The notes below the pieces were generated by a model. The model was not told where the DNA came from. It did not search any database and saw nothing but the letters and a program-made list of their open reading frames with translations. The position numbers and the translations under genes were made by a program. 64,000 nucleotides of DNA, taken from contig NZ_JMIR01000003.1 of NCBI RefSeq assembly GCF_000714935.1, forward strand, positions 124,001 to 188,000. The letters are read 5' to 3'. Shown one piece after another: positions 57,125 through 64,000 of the stretch. The stretch is from Tumebacillus flagellatus. GTDB lineage: Bacteria; Bacillota; Bacilli; Tumebacillales; Tumebacillaceae. Numbering within the stretch: position 1 is the stretch's first letter; every line of letters begins with the position of its first letter.

Positions 57125-57748
57125 CTAATGACGCATGCTGTCGAGCAGCACGGGCAGGTTCGGCGCCGGTTGAATCGCTTCGCCCTGCTTTTCTTGATAA
57201 TCGGCAGAGACTTCCTTGAGCTTGTCCACGTGAGAGTACTCCACGATCTTATACGGAGAGTCTTGCTTTTCCCGCGCCACTTCGCACAGACGGTAGTTCT
57301 CGCCGTCGGAGTCGTTGTCTTCGAGCAGATGGTAGAGTTCATAGTTCACTTCGACGTAGAAGTAGCGGGCTTCCACGTATCTCGTGTCTTTCGGCGCTTG
57401 GTCTGTCATGTCGTAGATCCGCTTGACTTGAACCGTCTTGAAATTGCGAAGGGCAATTCGGTCATCCAGTTGGTAGACCCCTTGCATTTCCTCGCTCATC
57501 AAGTCCATCACTTTGTCGATGTCCTCGCGGTCCAACGCGTCCAAGTAATCCCACAGCACATTCTCCGCCAGCGACGTCGAATCCGCCTTCGTAAAGTGAA
57601 ACTGGGTCTGCACCGGAGCCGCAGCAGCGGTCTGCTCAGACGATGTCGCCGATACAGGTTTCGCGCCGTCCGCGCTCTCCCCGCATCCTCCTGCGCCAAG
57701 CATTGCCACCAGACATGGCACCGTCAACCACCAGCGCATGCGTTTCAT
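57125..57748 (-). CDS. lipoprotein of unknown function
   Basis: 207 residues from the ATG at 57748, with AAGGAGAAC eleven bases upstream. The signal peptide MKRMRWWLTVPCLVAMLG ends in the lipobox GAGGC near residue 23. The mature part has an NTF2-like or Mce-associated pattern (LWDYLDALDREDIDKVMDLM, YVEARYFYVEVNYELY), often seen in proteins that bind small ligands at the membrane. It precedes the secreted SpoIID-like gene by about 70 bases and may share its transcript. Confidence 0.75.
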   Translation of the reverse strand: MKRMRWWLTVPCLVAMLGAGGCGESADGAKPVSATSSEQTAAAAPVQTQFHFTKADSTSLAENVLWDYLDALDREDIDKVMDLMSEEMQGVYQLDDRIALRNFKTVQVKRIYDMTDQAPKDTRYVEARYFYVEVNYELYHLLEDNDSDGENYRLCEVAREKQDSPYKIVEYSHVDKLKEVSADYQEKQGEAIQPAPNLPVLLDSMRH

Positions 57749-57878
57749 CTGTAACAGTTCTCCTTCCAAAGAAAATATTCATTCACAAATCAGACAAATG
57801 AAATAACTAACCCTCGATAACAATATACTACATTGATTACCTATTGTCTATTGATTTTTCAGGCTTTACACAATAAAT

Positions 57879-57910
57879 AAAAAGAGCCCGACGAATCAGG
57901 CTCTTGCTTT
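57879..57910 (-). terminator. terminator of the first HTH-TPR regulator
   Basis: AAGAGCC and GGCTCTT arms around CGACGAATCA with an A-rich left side giving T-tract on the minus strand. The rest of 57749-57929 is AT-rich, no gene seen. Confidence 0.8.
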
Positions 57911-57929
57911 GTGAACGGACCGGGGCAAG

Positions 57930-59261
57930 TTACTTTTTGACCCCGAGTTCGTGGATGATGCGGTTGTAGGAAACGGCCTGTTTGTAGAGCGGCAGGGCAC
58001 GCGGGTTGCTTCGTTCGTAGTAGAAATCGGCAAGCAGCACGCAGACGTCATACGCCGGGATGACGGCGCGGTTTTGGTCGAACAGCTCCAATGCCTGCTC
58101 ATAGAAGGCGGTCATTCGCTCTTCGTCACCGAGCAAACCGTACGTTTTGGCATGGAGCGCCAACATCCGTCCTTCGAGCAAATAGTGCAAGCCGAGCAAC
58201 CCGCCTTCGCGAACCAGCTCCAGCACTTGGTCGGCGTACTGGAGGCTCGCTTCGAGATGGTTGGCTTTCTGCGCCCATTCCGCAAGGTTCATCAGCGGTT
58301 GGCACATCACGTATCGGTCGTTCAGCAGTTCGAAGGAAGTCATCGAGCGCTGCAAGTATTGGTGGGCCGTCGTCAGGTCGCCCTGTTCCATGTACCAGCA
58401 ACCGATGTTGTTTTCCAGCGTCCCGATTTCATGGATCAAGTTGTTGCTTTGCGCTTCTTGAAGCAGCTCTTCCATGATCTTGCGGGCTTCCTCCGGACGT
58501 CCGAGCTTGTTGGCGAAGGCGGCTTGCATCGATTTCGAGCGGATGCGGTATTGGTGTTTGCCGAGCGCTTCCGCCACTTTGGCGGATTGGTCGGAGTAGC
58601 GGTAGCCGGTGCGCCAGTTTTGCATGTAGAACATGCAGTCTCCGATTCGGTAGAGCACGCGGGCGTAGAGGTCTTCCGCGACGGGCTCCACGCGCTGCAA
58701 CAGCGTGTCCGCTTGCAGGTACTGCCGGAACGCTTCGACGAGGTCGCCGGTAAACGCGTACGCCCGTCCGTACTCGATCAGAAGATCAGCGCGCGTGATC
58801 GGGTCGAACTCGCCGCCGTCGGTCAGCGTCTCGCGCAGTTTTTCAAGCGCCGCTTGGTACTTGCGCTCCGTCATGTTCAAGAGATAGCATTCGTAGAGCA
58901 CCGCTTCGGCGTGCAGGTCTTGGTAGCCCGCTTGTTTGGCGCGGGCGACAACCGAGCGGATGCGCTCGAACGCTTGTTTGTAGTTTTGGGCCACCGTGGC
59001 TTTTTTGGTGAGCTCAATTCCTTCGCGCAATTCGTCGCGGAGGGCGTCGGTGGTCCTGAGTTGTTCGACCGCCACGCCCAAGCGTTCCGCCATGATCTTC
59101 AGATGCTCCGCTTTGACTTGCGCTTTTCCGTTTTCGATTTTGGAGAGTTGCGAAACGGAGCAGAGTCCGTCGCAGAGTTCTTCTTGGCGCATGCCTTTTT
59201 GCAGGCGGTACTTTTTTAAGTTCTCGCCGATGTATTGCATGAGCTCTTGAGGTTCCGTCAT
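57930..59261 (-). CDS. HTH-TPR regulator 1 (RRNPP-like)
   Basis: 443 residues from the ATG at 59261, with GAGAGGAGGATG upstream. The longer frame runs into the neighbouring gene. An XRE-type helix-turn-helix fills about 10-65: LKKYRLQKGMRQEELCDGLC and SVSQLSKIENGKAQ. After it come about nine tetratricopeptide-like helix pairs (for example GDLVEAFRQYLQADTLLQRV, GDLTTAHQYLQRSMTSFELL). This is the architecture of peptide-sensing RRNPP regulators such as PlcR, NprR, Rgg and Rap, in which a small exported peptide is re-imported and binds the TPR groove. No such peptide gene is next to it. It is the last gene of a three-paralogue set. Confidence 0.85.
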   Translation of the reverse strand: MTEPQELMQYIGENLKKYRLQKGMRQEELCDGLCSVSQLSKIENGKAQVKAEHLKIMAERLGVAVEQLRTTDALRDELREGIELTKKATVAQNYKQAFERIRSVVARAKQAGYQDLHAEAVLYECYLLNMTERKYQAALEKLRETLTDGGEFDPITRADLLIEYGRAYAFTGDLVEAFRQYLQADTLLQRVEPVAEDLYARVLYRIGDCMFYMQNWRTGYRYSDQSAKVAEALGKHQYRIRSKSMQAAFANKLGRPEEARKIMEELLQEAQSNNLIHEIGTLENNIGCWYMEQGDLTTAHQYLQRSMTSFELLNDRYVMCQPLMNLAEWAQKANHLEASLQYADQVLELVREGGLLGLHYLLEGRMLALHAKTYGLLGDEERMTAFYEQALELFDQNRAVIPAYDVCVLLADFYYERSNPRALPLYKQAVSYNRIIHELGVKK

Positions 59262-59401
59262 GATGTTTGCATCCTCCTCTCCGACACCAGCCCGCGGCGG
59301 GCCTGTTCGAACCGATGGTTGTATTCGATCGCGGCGGGGATACGCCCCGGTCGATTTGCCAATCGGTATCGTTTCAAGTTTTCGCCGACAACGACGTGCA
59401 C
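59258..59401 (-). pseudogene. remnant of an HTH regulator N-terminus (47 codons)
   Basis: A GTG frame of 47 codons starts GENLKRYRLANRPGRIPAA after four residues (V-H-V-V-V then GENLKRYRL), which resembles IGENLKKYRLQKG of the next gene, then turns into unrelated sequence. GGGGTGA lies before the GTG, and its TGA overlaps the ATG of regulator 1 as ATGA. It may be a leftover of an earlier copy, or a short coupled ORF that helps translate regulator 1. Confidence 0.5.
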
Positions 59402-59403
59402 GT

Positions 59404-60741
59404 CTATTCACCCCAACCAACGGCCTCTTTGTATCGTTTTTCATAAGCAAACGCCCGGGCGTACATCTCCACCGCGTCCGGGTCGTTCTGCTCTTCCAGG
59501 AGTTCGGCGATCTCCACCGCCGTTTCGTAACTTTCCTCGTACGCGTGATGAAGTTCATAGCGCGCCAACGCGCTTTGGAGCCATTCGAGCGCTTGTTTGG
59601 TTTTGCCGCGACGCCTGCACAGCTTGGCGCGGATACGCTCCGTCCTCGACTCATAGAGATACGCGGCGGCCTTCACCGACGCGTTCAATTCCTGCACCTG
59701 TCGAAGCCAATCGTCCGCTCTGCCCTCTTGCCCCTCGCTTGCGGCGACTTCCGCCAATTCCACGTACGGCAAAATCGAAAGAAACGGGTGTTGGTCGATC
59801 ACCAGTTCCAGATGCGTCACGGCGCGCTCCAAATAGAGCCGCGCTTGAATCAGGTCCCCGTCCACACGATAGAGCAGACCGAGGTTGACGCAACTCCCGC
59901 CGACTTCCGGCACCAATTGATTCTCTTCCGCTTCATGGAGGTTGCTGCGAAGCAGCGCATAACTCTGCTCCCTCTCTCCCATCCAAAACAGATTCAACGC
60001 CATCATCGTCGCAGTCCGCAAACGCCAGAGGTGCTTGGACTGCTCCCTCGCCAGCCGGTTGGCTCTGGAGGCGCGCTGATACGATTCGCGATAGTCTCCC
60101 AATTCATAGAGCAAGTCGCCGTGTTGGCAGCACAGGTCCAACTCACGGGGATGTCCGGGCGGGATCTCGCGCAACAAAGCATCCGCTTTCCTCAAACAGC
60201 GCAACCCCTCCGCTTTGTTTCCCCCGTGCAGATATGCCTTCCCCAGTTCACACCAAACTTCGCCCTGACGAAGCACTTCCAACTGATGAGGAGACGTTAA
60301 CAGCCCGTTCAGCAAGAGCAGCGCGTCTTGCCAACGCAACAGCTTGCTGGACATCTGGGCAGCAAAAAAAGTCGCCTCCCCGCACAAGTCGTCATATCCG
60401 TGGGCGCGGGACTGCTCGATGACGGCGCGCGCCATCTCCAACGCCCGTTCTTGCTGCCGGGCGGCGGAAGCGCGTTCGGCGATCATCAACTGTTCTTGCA
60501 GCCGCTCCAGATAGGAATCGGACGTAAGCAGCCTCTCCACAGGCATGCCCAGCCGTTCGGCAAAGCGCCGCCACTGGTCCGGTGTGCCTTGCGCTTTGCC
60601 GTTTTCCAACTTGGAAAGTTGGCTGACGCTGCAAATGCCCGCGCACAGTTCCTCTTGCTTGAGGCCTTTGAGCAAACGGTGTTTTTTTACGTTTTGACCG
60701 GGAGTGAACGTCTGTCCCGCTTCTTGCGACAAACTCCTCAC
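59404..60741 (-). CDS. HTH-TPR regulator 2 (RRNPP-like)
   Basis: 445 residues, GTG start at 60741 with GAGGAG close by. The XRE-type helix-turn-helix (KKHRLLKGLKQEELCAGIC, SVSQLSKLENGKAQ, residues about 18-60) is nearly the same as in regulators 1 and 3. The TPR-like part starts near residue 80 (SAARQQERALEMARAVIEQ) and runs to the end. By analogy with PlcR-type proteins it should switch target genes in response to an oligopeptide. The second DNA-contact helix differs at several positions, so it probably has its own targets. It has a -10 box at 60805-60810. Confidence 0.85.
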   Translation of the reverse strand: MRSLSQEAGQTFTPGQNVKKHRLLKGLKQEELCAGICSVSQLSKLENGKAQGTPDQWRRFAERLGMPVERLLTSDSYLERLQEQLMIAERASAARQQERALEMARAVIEQSRAHGYDDLCGEATFFAAQMSSKLLRWQDALLLLNGLLTSPHQLEVLRQGEVWCELGKAYLHGGNKAEGLRCLRKADALLREIPPGHPRELDLCCQHGDLLYELGDYRESYQRASRANRLAREQSKHLWRLRTATMMALNLFWMGEREQSYALLRSNLHEAEENQLVPEVGGSCVNLGLLYRVDGDLIQARLYLERAVTHLELVIDQHPFLSILPYVELAEVAASEGQEGRADDWLRQVQELNASVKAAAYLYESRTERIRAKLCRRRGKTKQALEWLQSALARYELHHAYEESYETAVEIAELLEEQNDPDAVEMYARAFAYEKRYKEAVGWGE

Positions 60742-60804
60742 ACTCCTCGTTCTTCATACGATTCAGACGATCAGTGGTTCCTCGAACTATTTTCTCCGTA
60801 CTCT

Positions 60805-60810
60805 ATTATA
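60805..60810 (-). promoter_or_regulatory. -10 box of regulator 2
   Basis: TATAAT with TAG before it (TAGTATAAT) on the minus strand; the -35 is weak. It lies 64 bases before the GTG start. Confidence 0.5.
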
Positions 60811-60841
60811 CTAGGATGCTCAAATTAATTAAGTCCTGAAA

Positions 60842-61008
60842 CAAAAAAAGCGCCGCATCGGCTTCCCTTGCGCACGACTCGGCGCGCGTGCGGGCGATGC
60901 GGGCTTGGCAGAGGTACTTGGCGCCGGGAGTTTCCGGCAAGAGCTCTTCTACGTCCTACAACCAGCGCTCAGCTTCGGCAAATTTACCCTCGCGATCTGT
61001 GCTTTGCC
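60842..61008 (-). pseudogene. decayed C-terminal fragment of an HTH-TPR regulator
   Basis: One minus frame reads REGKFAEAERWL, a TAG stop at 60956-60958, then DVEELLPETPGAKYLCQA and RIARTRAESCARE. This lines up with regulator 3 residues EYRTAEEYLSRADEILKSSP, GAAYLTQG and AESAKRQ over about 45 positions. It is therefore the tail of a former fourth copy, broken by the stop and by loss of its front. It ends within the terminator of this block. Confidence 0.65.
60847..60888 (-). terminator. terminator after regulator 3 and the fragment
   Basis: On the minus strand GCGCCGAGTCG pairs with CGATGCGGCGC around a 14-base loop and runs into TTTTTTT. Confidence 0.75.
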
Positions 61009-61022
61009 GGTTTGCATGTCCA

Positions 61023-62327
61023 TCACCCCGCAAAAATCCGATCATATTTCCGGGCATATTGCAAAGACAGCCGATACATCTCCAAGGCTTCCGCGTCTCC
61101 TCGCTCCTCCAAGAGATCTGCCAGTTCGGCAGCCCGTTCGAACGCTTCACGCGGAGCTTGGTGCTCTTCGTAAATGCGCAACGCCTCTCGCAGATGCTGA
61201 ATCTGCTCGGACGTTTTCCCCTGCCGTTTGGCAGACTCCGCCCAAATCTCACAAGCCACCCCTTGGGTCAGGTAAGCCGCGCCTTGCGGGGAGGACTTCA
61301 AAATCTCATCGGCGCGGGACAAATACTCCTCGGCCGTCCGATATTCTCCCATCGACACATGATATTTCGCAAAAATCAGGTACGGCATGCACCAAAAAAA
61401 TCCATTCTGCACATCCTGAACCAATTCCATTCGACTCAACGATTTATGCAACACCTCACGCCCTTCAGACATTCTCCCCATCACAAGGTACGTAAGCCCG
61501 AGATTCGTCAGGTACAGCGCTTCCTGAAAAACAAACTGGTTCGCCGCCGCTTCTGCCACCACCGCCTGAAAGTGCTTGGCAGATTCTTCATAAAGCCCCA
61601 ACTTCGAAGCGGCCGTCGCAACATGGCCTTGACACGCGATGCGCCACTCAAGCGAGTATTCCGGCTCCTGCGACATACGCAGGGCGATTTCGGCACAGCG
61701 AAGGGCTTCCCGGTAATCTCCCATCGTGAACAACTGATCGCTTTTCATGTAGTACAACTTCATGTACTTCGGGTCTTCCAGAAGGCACTCGTCAAATGCG
61801 GCTTGGGCCTTTCGGTAATACTGACACCCCTGCTCCACCTGTTTCATTCTCACATACGCGACGCCTAACAATCCCCACAACTCGAACCGTTCCACTGCGG
61901 AGAGGTGGCTGTCATACGGCAAAAGCTCTTGCAACGTTTCCGCTACTTCTTGCCATTGACTCAAGGCTTTATAGTTTTTAACCTCGTCCAAAACGACTTT
62001 CACATACAAATCTCTTCGTTTCTCCGGGTCGATGCTCTCCCGAAGACGCTTTAAGATCGCAAAAGACTGCTCCGGCTTTTTCAGATGAAAAGCTTTTCTG
62101 GAGAGTTGTATCTGTTCTTCGACTTCGTGCGCAAAAAAGTCTTCGCCCTGCAAGGCCCCCACCGGCACGCCAAACCGACTCGCAAATTCCTGCACTTGCG
62201 AATCGGTTGCTTGCGCTTTGCCGGTTTCAATCTTGGAAAGTTGGCTGACACTGCAAATCCCTCGGCACAACTCTTCCAATTTCAGGCCTTTGCTCAATCG
62301 GAATTGTCGAATCCGAGTCCCTATCAT
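61023..62327 (-). CDS. HTH-TPR regulator 3 (RRNPP-like)
   Basis: 434 residues from the ATG at 62327; a GTG four codons earlier is possible, and GGGGG clusters around both. The XRE domain (RIRQFRLSKGLKLEELCRG, SVSQLSKIETGKAQ) is followed by TPR-like repeats (QSFAILKRLRESIDPEKRRD, EQGCQYYRKAQAAFDECLLE, GDYREALRCAEIALRMSQEP). It is the third paralogue of the cluster and lies only 23 bases after the coiled-coil ATPase gene on the same strand, so the two may share a transcript. Peptide partner not seen. Confidence 0.85.
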   Translation of the reverse strand: MIGTRIRQFRLSKGLKLEELCRGICSVSQLSKIETGKAQATDSQVQEFASRFGVPVGALQGEDFFAHEVEEQIQLSRKAFHLKKPEQSFAILKRLRESIDPEKRRDLYVKVVLDEVKNYKALSQWQEVAETLQELLPYDSHLSAVERFELWGLLGVAYVRMKQVEQGCQYYRKAQAAFDECLLEDPKYMKLYYMKSDQLFTMGDYREALRCAEIALRMSQEPEYSLEWRIACQGHVATAASKLGLYEESAKHFQAVVAEAAANQFVFQEALYLTNLGLTYLVMGRMSEGREVLHKSLSRMELVQDVQNGFFWCMPYLIFAKYHVSMGEYRTAEEYLSRADEILKSSPQGAAYLTQGVACEIWAESAKRQGKTSEQIQHLREALRIYEEHQAPREAFERAAELADLLEERGDAEALEMYRLSLQYARKYDRIFAG

Positions 62328-62350
62328 ATCCCCCTGCACCCCCGTTGCTC

Positions 62351-64000
62351 TTATAAGAGGAGCGTTTTCTGTTCGGTTTCCAGCTCTTGGTCGAAGTCGA
62401 TTTCGTAGAAGCCCGCTTCCATGACGCTCTCCGGGCGGCGCTCGCTCGATTGGATGACGGAGCGGCCCATCGCGGCGACCAGTTTCAGCGAGTAGACCAC
62501 TTCAAACAGGTCGTAGATCGACTGCTTGTTGTGGTCGGACAGGCAGATCATCTGCACGCGGTTGACCCGCGCCAGTTGGAAGATGACCTGCAAGAGATGC
62601 GGCGACGAAACGACGCCGAACGGGTTGTCGGCGAGCAGGACTTTCGAGGCGTTGTCGAGGCCGGACATCTTGGCGCGCAAGTACGAAAGCACCGCGATGA
62701 ACATCGCAAAGCATCCGGTGTACTGCTCGCCGCCCGACCATTTCATGATCTCCGACCAGTGGTCGTAGCGGACTTTCTCGCCCGGCACCTGCTGCGGTTT
62801 GAACACTTTGATCCGCGCTTCGGAGATCGGAGCGACGACGTTGAGCAGGTGTTTCGACGAAAGCTTGACGGTCAACCACTTCTCGATATCGTCTTCGTCC
62901 TCGCCCTTGGCGGACTTCTGTTGCAGTTCTTCCGTCAGCGCGTGGAGGTATTGCGACATCAGTTTGAGGCCGACGCCCGGCTCCCACTTGTCTTTGAGCT
63001 GGATGTCGATCGCTTGGACTTTCTTGCCGCGGTAGTCGATCTTGGTGTATTGGGCGATCGACTTCAAGTTGTCATAGACGCGCTCGGCGTGTTGGAGGCA
63101 GCGGTGGACGAGTTCAACCTTGGCTTCCTCCAACTCTTGGCGTTCGAGGTGCGCTTTCTCGACGTAGAGCTTCATCATCTCGAAGCATTTCTCAAACACG
63201 GGGCGTACCTGTTCGATGTCCGCCATGTCGCCCTCCGCTTTGGAGTCGATGACGGAGCGGATGAACTTCTGCACGATCTTGGATTCGTACTTGTCGATCG
63301 AGCGCTCGAAGCGGAAGAATTCGTCCTCCATCTCGCGGCGGCGTTCCTCCGTTTGCTTGGAGGTGCGCTGCAGCCCTTTGTCGAGTTCGTTGACGATGGC
63401 GGTCGGCTCGGATTCAAGCTTTGCCGCGCGGTCTTCCGCAAGATCGAGCGGGTCGCGCTCGATGGAATAGGCGGAGAGGAGCGTTTCCGTTTTTTGCAAA
63501 AGGGATTTGGCTTCTTCGCGGTTGGTTTGGATTTCGTCGAGCGCTTGCTCGTTGATTTTGCGCTGGTTCCAGAGGTCGGAGAGCAGTTGTTTCAACGAGT
63601 CGCGCAGGGCGGCGAGATCGGCGGTTTCGTCGAAGAGGTGCGGGGCGCGGTCGAAGTCTTTTTTGACTTTTTTCTCTTCGGTTTCGATCTTGCCTTCGAT
63701 TTTTTTCTGGTCGGCTTGGAGGTCGGTGCGTTCGGTTTCCAAGTCTTTTTGCTCGGCGCGGGATTCCTTGAGTTTGGTTTCCCAGAAGGTCAGTTCGGAC
63801 GCCGGGGGCAGCGTGGTGTGCGCCGCCAGTTCGTTAGGAGTGATCTCTTGTTCGTCGATGTAAGCTTGATTGAGCTTGATCGACTCTTCGTGGTTTTGGA
63901 TCAGGCGCAGCAGTTCGTCGCGGCCGACCGATTTCTGGGCGAGCAGGCCGTCGAGCGATTCGAGTTTGCCGCAGACGGCGTCGTACGTCAGACCCTCTTC
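62351..64000 (-). CDS. SMC/Rad50-like coiled-coil ATPase, C-terminal part (5' end outside window)
   Basis: About 549 residues are visible, open to the window edge. A long coiled coil (KKIEGKIETEEKKVKKDF, LAAHTTLPPASELTFWETK upstream of it, RRREMEDEFFRFERSIDKY) leads into an ATPase head. The head has an ABC-type signature KWSGGEQYTGCFAMF, then the Walker B strand SKVLLADNPFGVVS and a final D-loop/switch region MICLSDHNKQSIYDLF. The usual Walker B pair Asp-Glu reads Asp-Asn here (ADN), so the catalytic Glu is replaced. It resembles large chromosome-segregation-type ATPases of Bacillales of unknown function. The Walker A end is outside the window. Confidence 0.8.
   Translation of the reverse strand, partial: EEGLTYDAVCGKLESLDGLLAQKSVGRDELLRLIQNHEESIKLNQAYIDEQEITPNELAAHTTLPPASELTFWETKLKESRAEQKDLETERTDLQADQKKIEGKIETEEKKVKKDFDRAPHLFDETADLAALRDSLKQLLSDLWNQRKINEQALDEIQTNREEAKSLLQKTETLLSAYSIERDPLDLAEDRAAKLESEPTAIVNELDKGLQRTSKQTEERRREMEDEFFRFERSIDKYESKIVQKFIRSVIDSKAEGDMADIEQVRPVFEKCFEMMKLYVEKAHLERQELEEAKVELVHRCLQHAERVYDNLKSIAQYTKIDYRGKKVQAIDIQLKDKWEPGVGLKLMSQYLHALTEELQQKSAKGEDEDDIEKWLTVKLSSKHLLNVVAPISEARIKVFKPQQVPGEKVRYDHWSEIMKWSGGEQYTGCFAMFIAVLSYLRAKMSGLDNASKVLLADNPFGVVSSPHLLQVIFQLARVNRVQMICLSDHNKQSIYDLFEVVYSLKLVAAMGRSVIQSSERRPESVMEAGFYEIDFDQELETEQKTLLL

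Noticed and set aside
60952-61024. 24-codon ORF starting on the stop of regulator 3 (TGATG), considered as a signal peptide gene
   Set aside because: It has no hydrophobic signal, contains a GKAQ stretch like the regulators themselves, and another frame here aligns with a regulator tail, so it is decayed sequence.
1-64000. tRNA, rRNA, CRISPR, insertion sequence or phage integration site
   Set aside because: Looked for cloverleaf ends, spaced identical repeats, transposase motifs and integrase genes; none was convincing.

Overview
The window looks like chromosomal DNA of a spore-forming, GC-rich member of the Bacillales (Firmicutes). By eye the base composition is in the high fifties of percent GC. 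The evidence is strong AGGAGG-type ribosome binding sites, frequent GTG/TTG starts, rho-independent terminators, an argS T-box leader, KinA-E-like sporulation sensor kinases, a SpoIID-like protein, a YkvA/DUF1232 protein, a GlnK/GlnL-type two-component system and tandem dynamin-like GTPases. The mix recalls Alicyclobacillaceae such as Tumebacillus, but that name is a guess from gene content. I saw no rRNA, tRNA, CRISPR array, transposase or prophage gene.

Layout. 1-772: the end of a TetR gene and a small membrane protein. 788-2897 (minus): an Asn-rich exported protein, ApbE flavin transferase and a ferric-reductase-like membrane protein. 3040-5685 (minus): two alpha/beta hydrolases and an ArAE-type membrane protein. 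5778-11715: the most unusual locus, two near-identical 609-residue AsnB proteins flanking a divergent TetR gene and a cytochrome P450, with conserved promoters and an operator-like palindrome. 11737-23246: mostly minus-strand housekeeping genes, namely a PAS chemoreceptor, RluA pseudouridine synthase, MazG-like pyrophosphohydrolase, RecQ with C-terminal HEAT-like repeats, a 5'-3' exonuclease, enoyl-CoA hydratase, nitroreductase, LysE exporter, HD-GYP protein and SDR. 23329-37389: an M2-like metallopeptidase, sensor kinases, a TrmB-type regulator, argS with its T-box, class I fumarase, an ECF sigma/anti-sigma pair, MurC and a CDF transporter. 37484-42932: a glutamine-type ABC importer followed by a GlnK/GlnL-like two-component pair. 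42966-45791: an unknown protein, an exported thermitase-like subtilase and TrmB methyltransferase. 45922-48584: a membrane protein, a gluconate-dehydrogenase subunit 3 homologue and a GMC oxidoreductase. 48726-51831: an aldo-keto reductase, a DUF2087 protein, a truncated haemoglobin, and a 57-residue Arc-type protein next to an SPFH protein. 51986-55594: two dynamin-like GTPases in the same frame, separated only by a TAA and six bases. 55807-57748: a small charged protein, a SpoIID-like secreted protein and a lipoprotein. 57930-62327: three paralogous HTH-TPR (RRNPP-like) regulators with two decayed relatives between them. 62351-64000: the C-terminal part of a large SMC/Rad50-like coiled-coil ATPase running off the window.

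How the genes work together. The gln block couples import (GlnQHMP) to sensing (GlnK/GlnL). RecQ, its partner and MazG overlap at their ends and are probably co-transcribed, perhaps with the RluA gene. Sigma and anti-sigma overlap, as do crotonase and nitroreductase. P450 and the second asnB are 45 bases apart and probably share the TetR-controlled promoter. The first asnB has its own similar promoter.

The only stretch over 300 bases without a protein gene is 29020-29355, which holds the argS T-box leader and promoter. Other gaps are shorter and hold the terminators and promoters listed.
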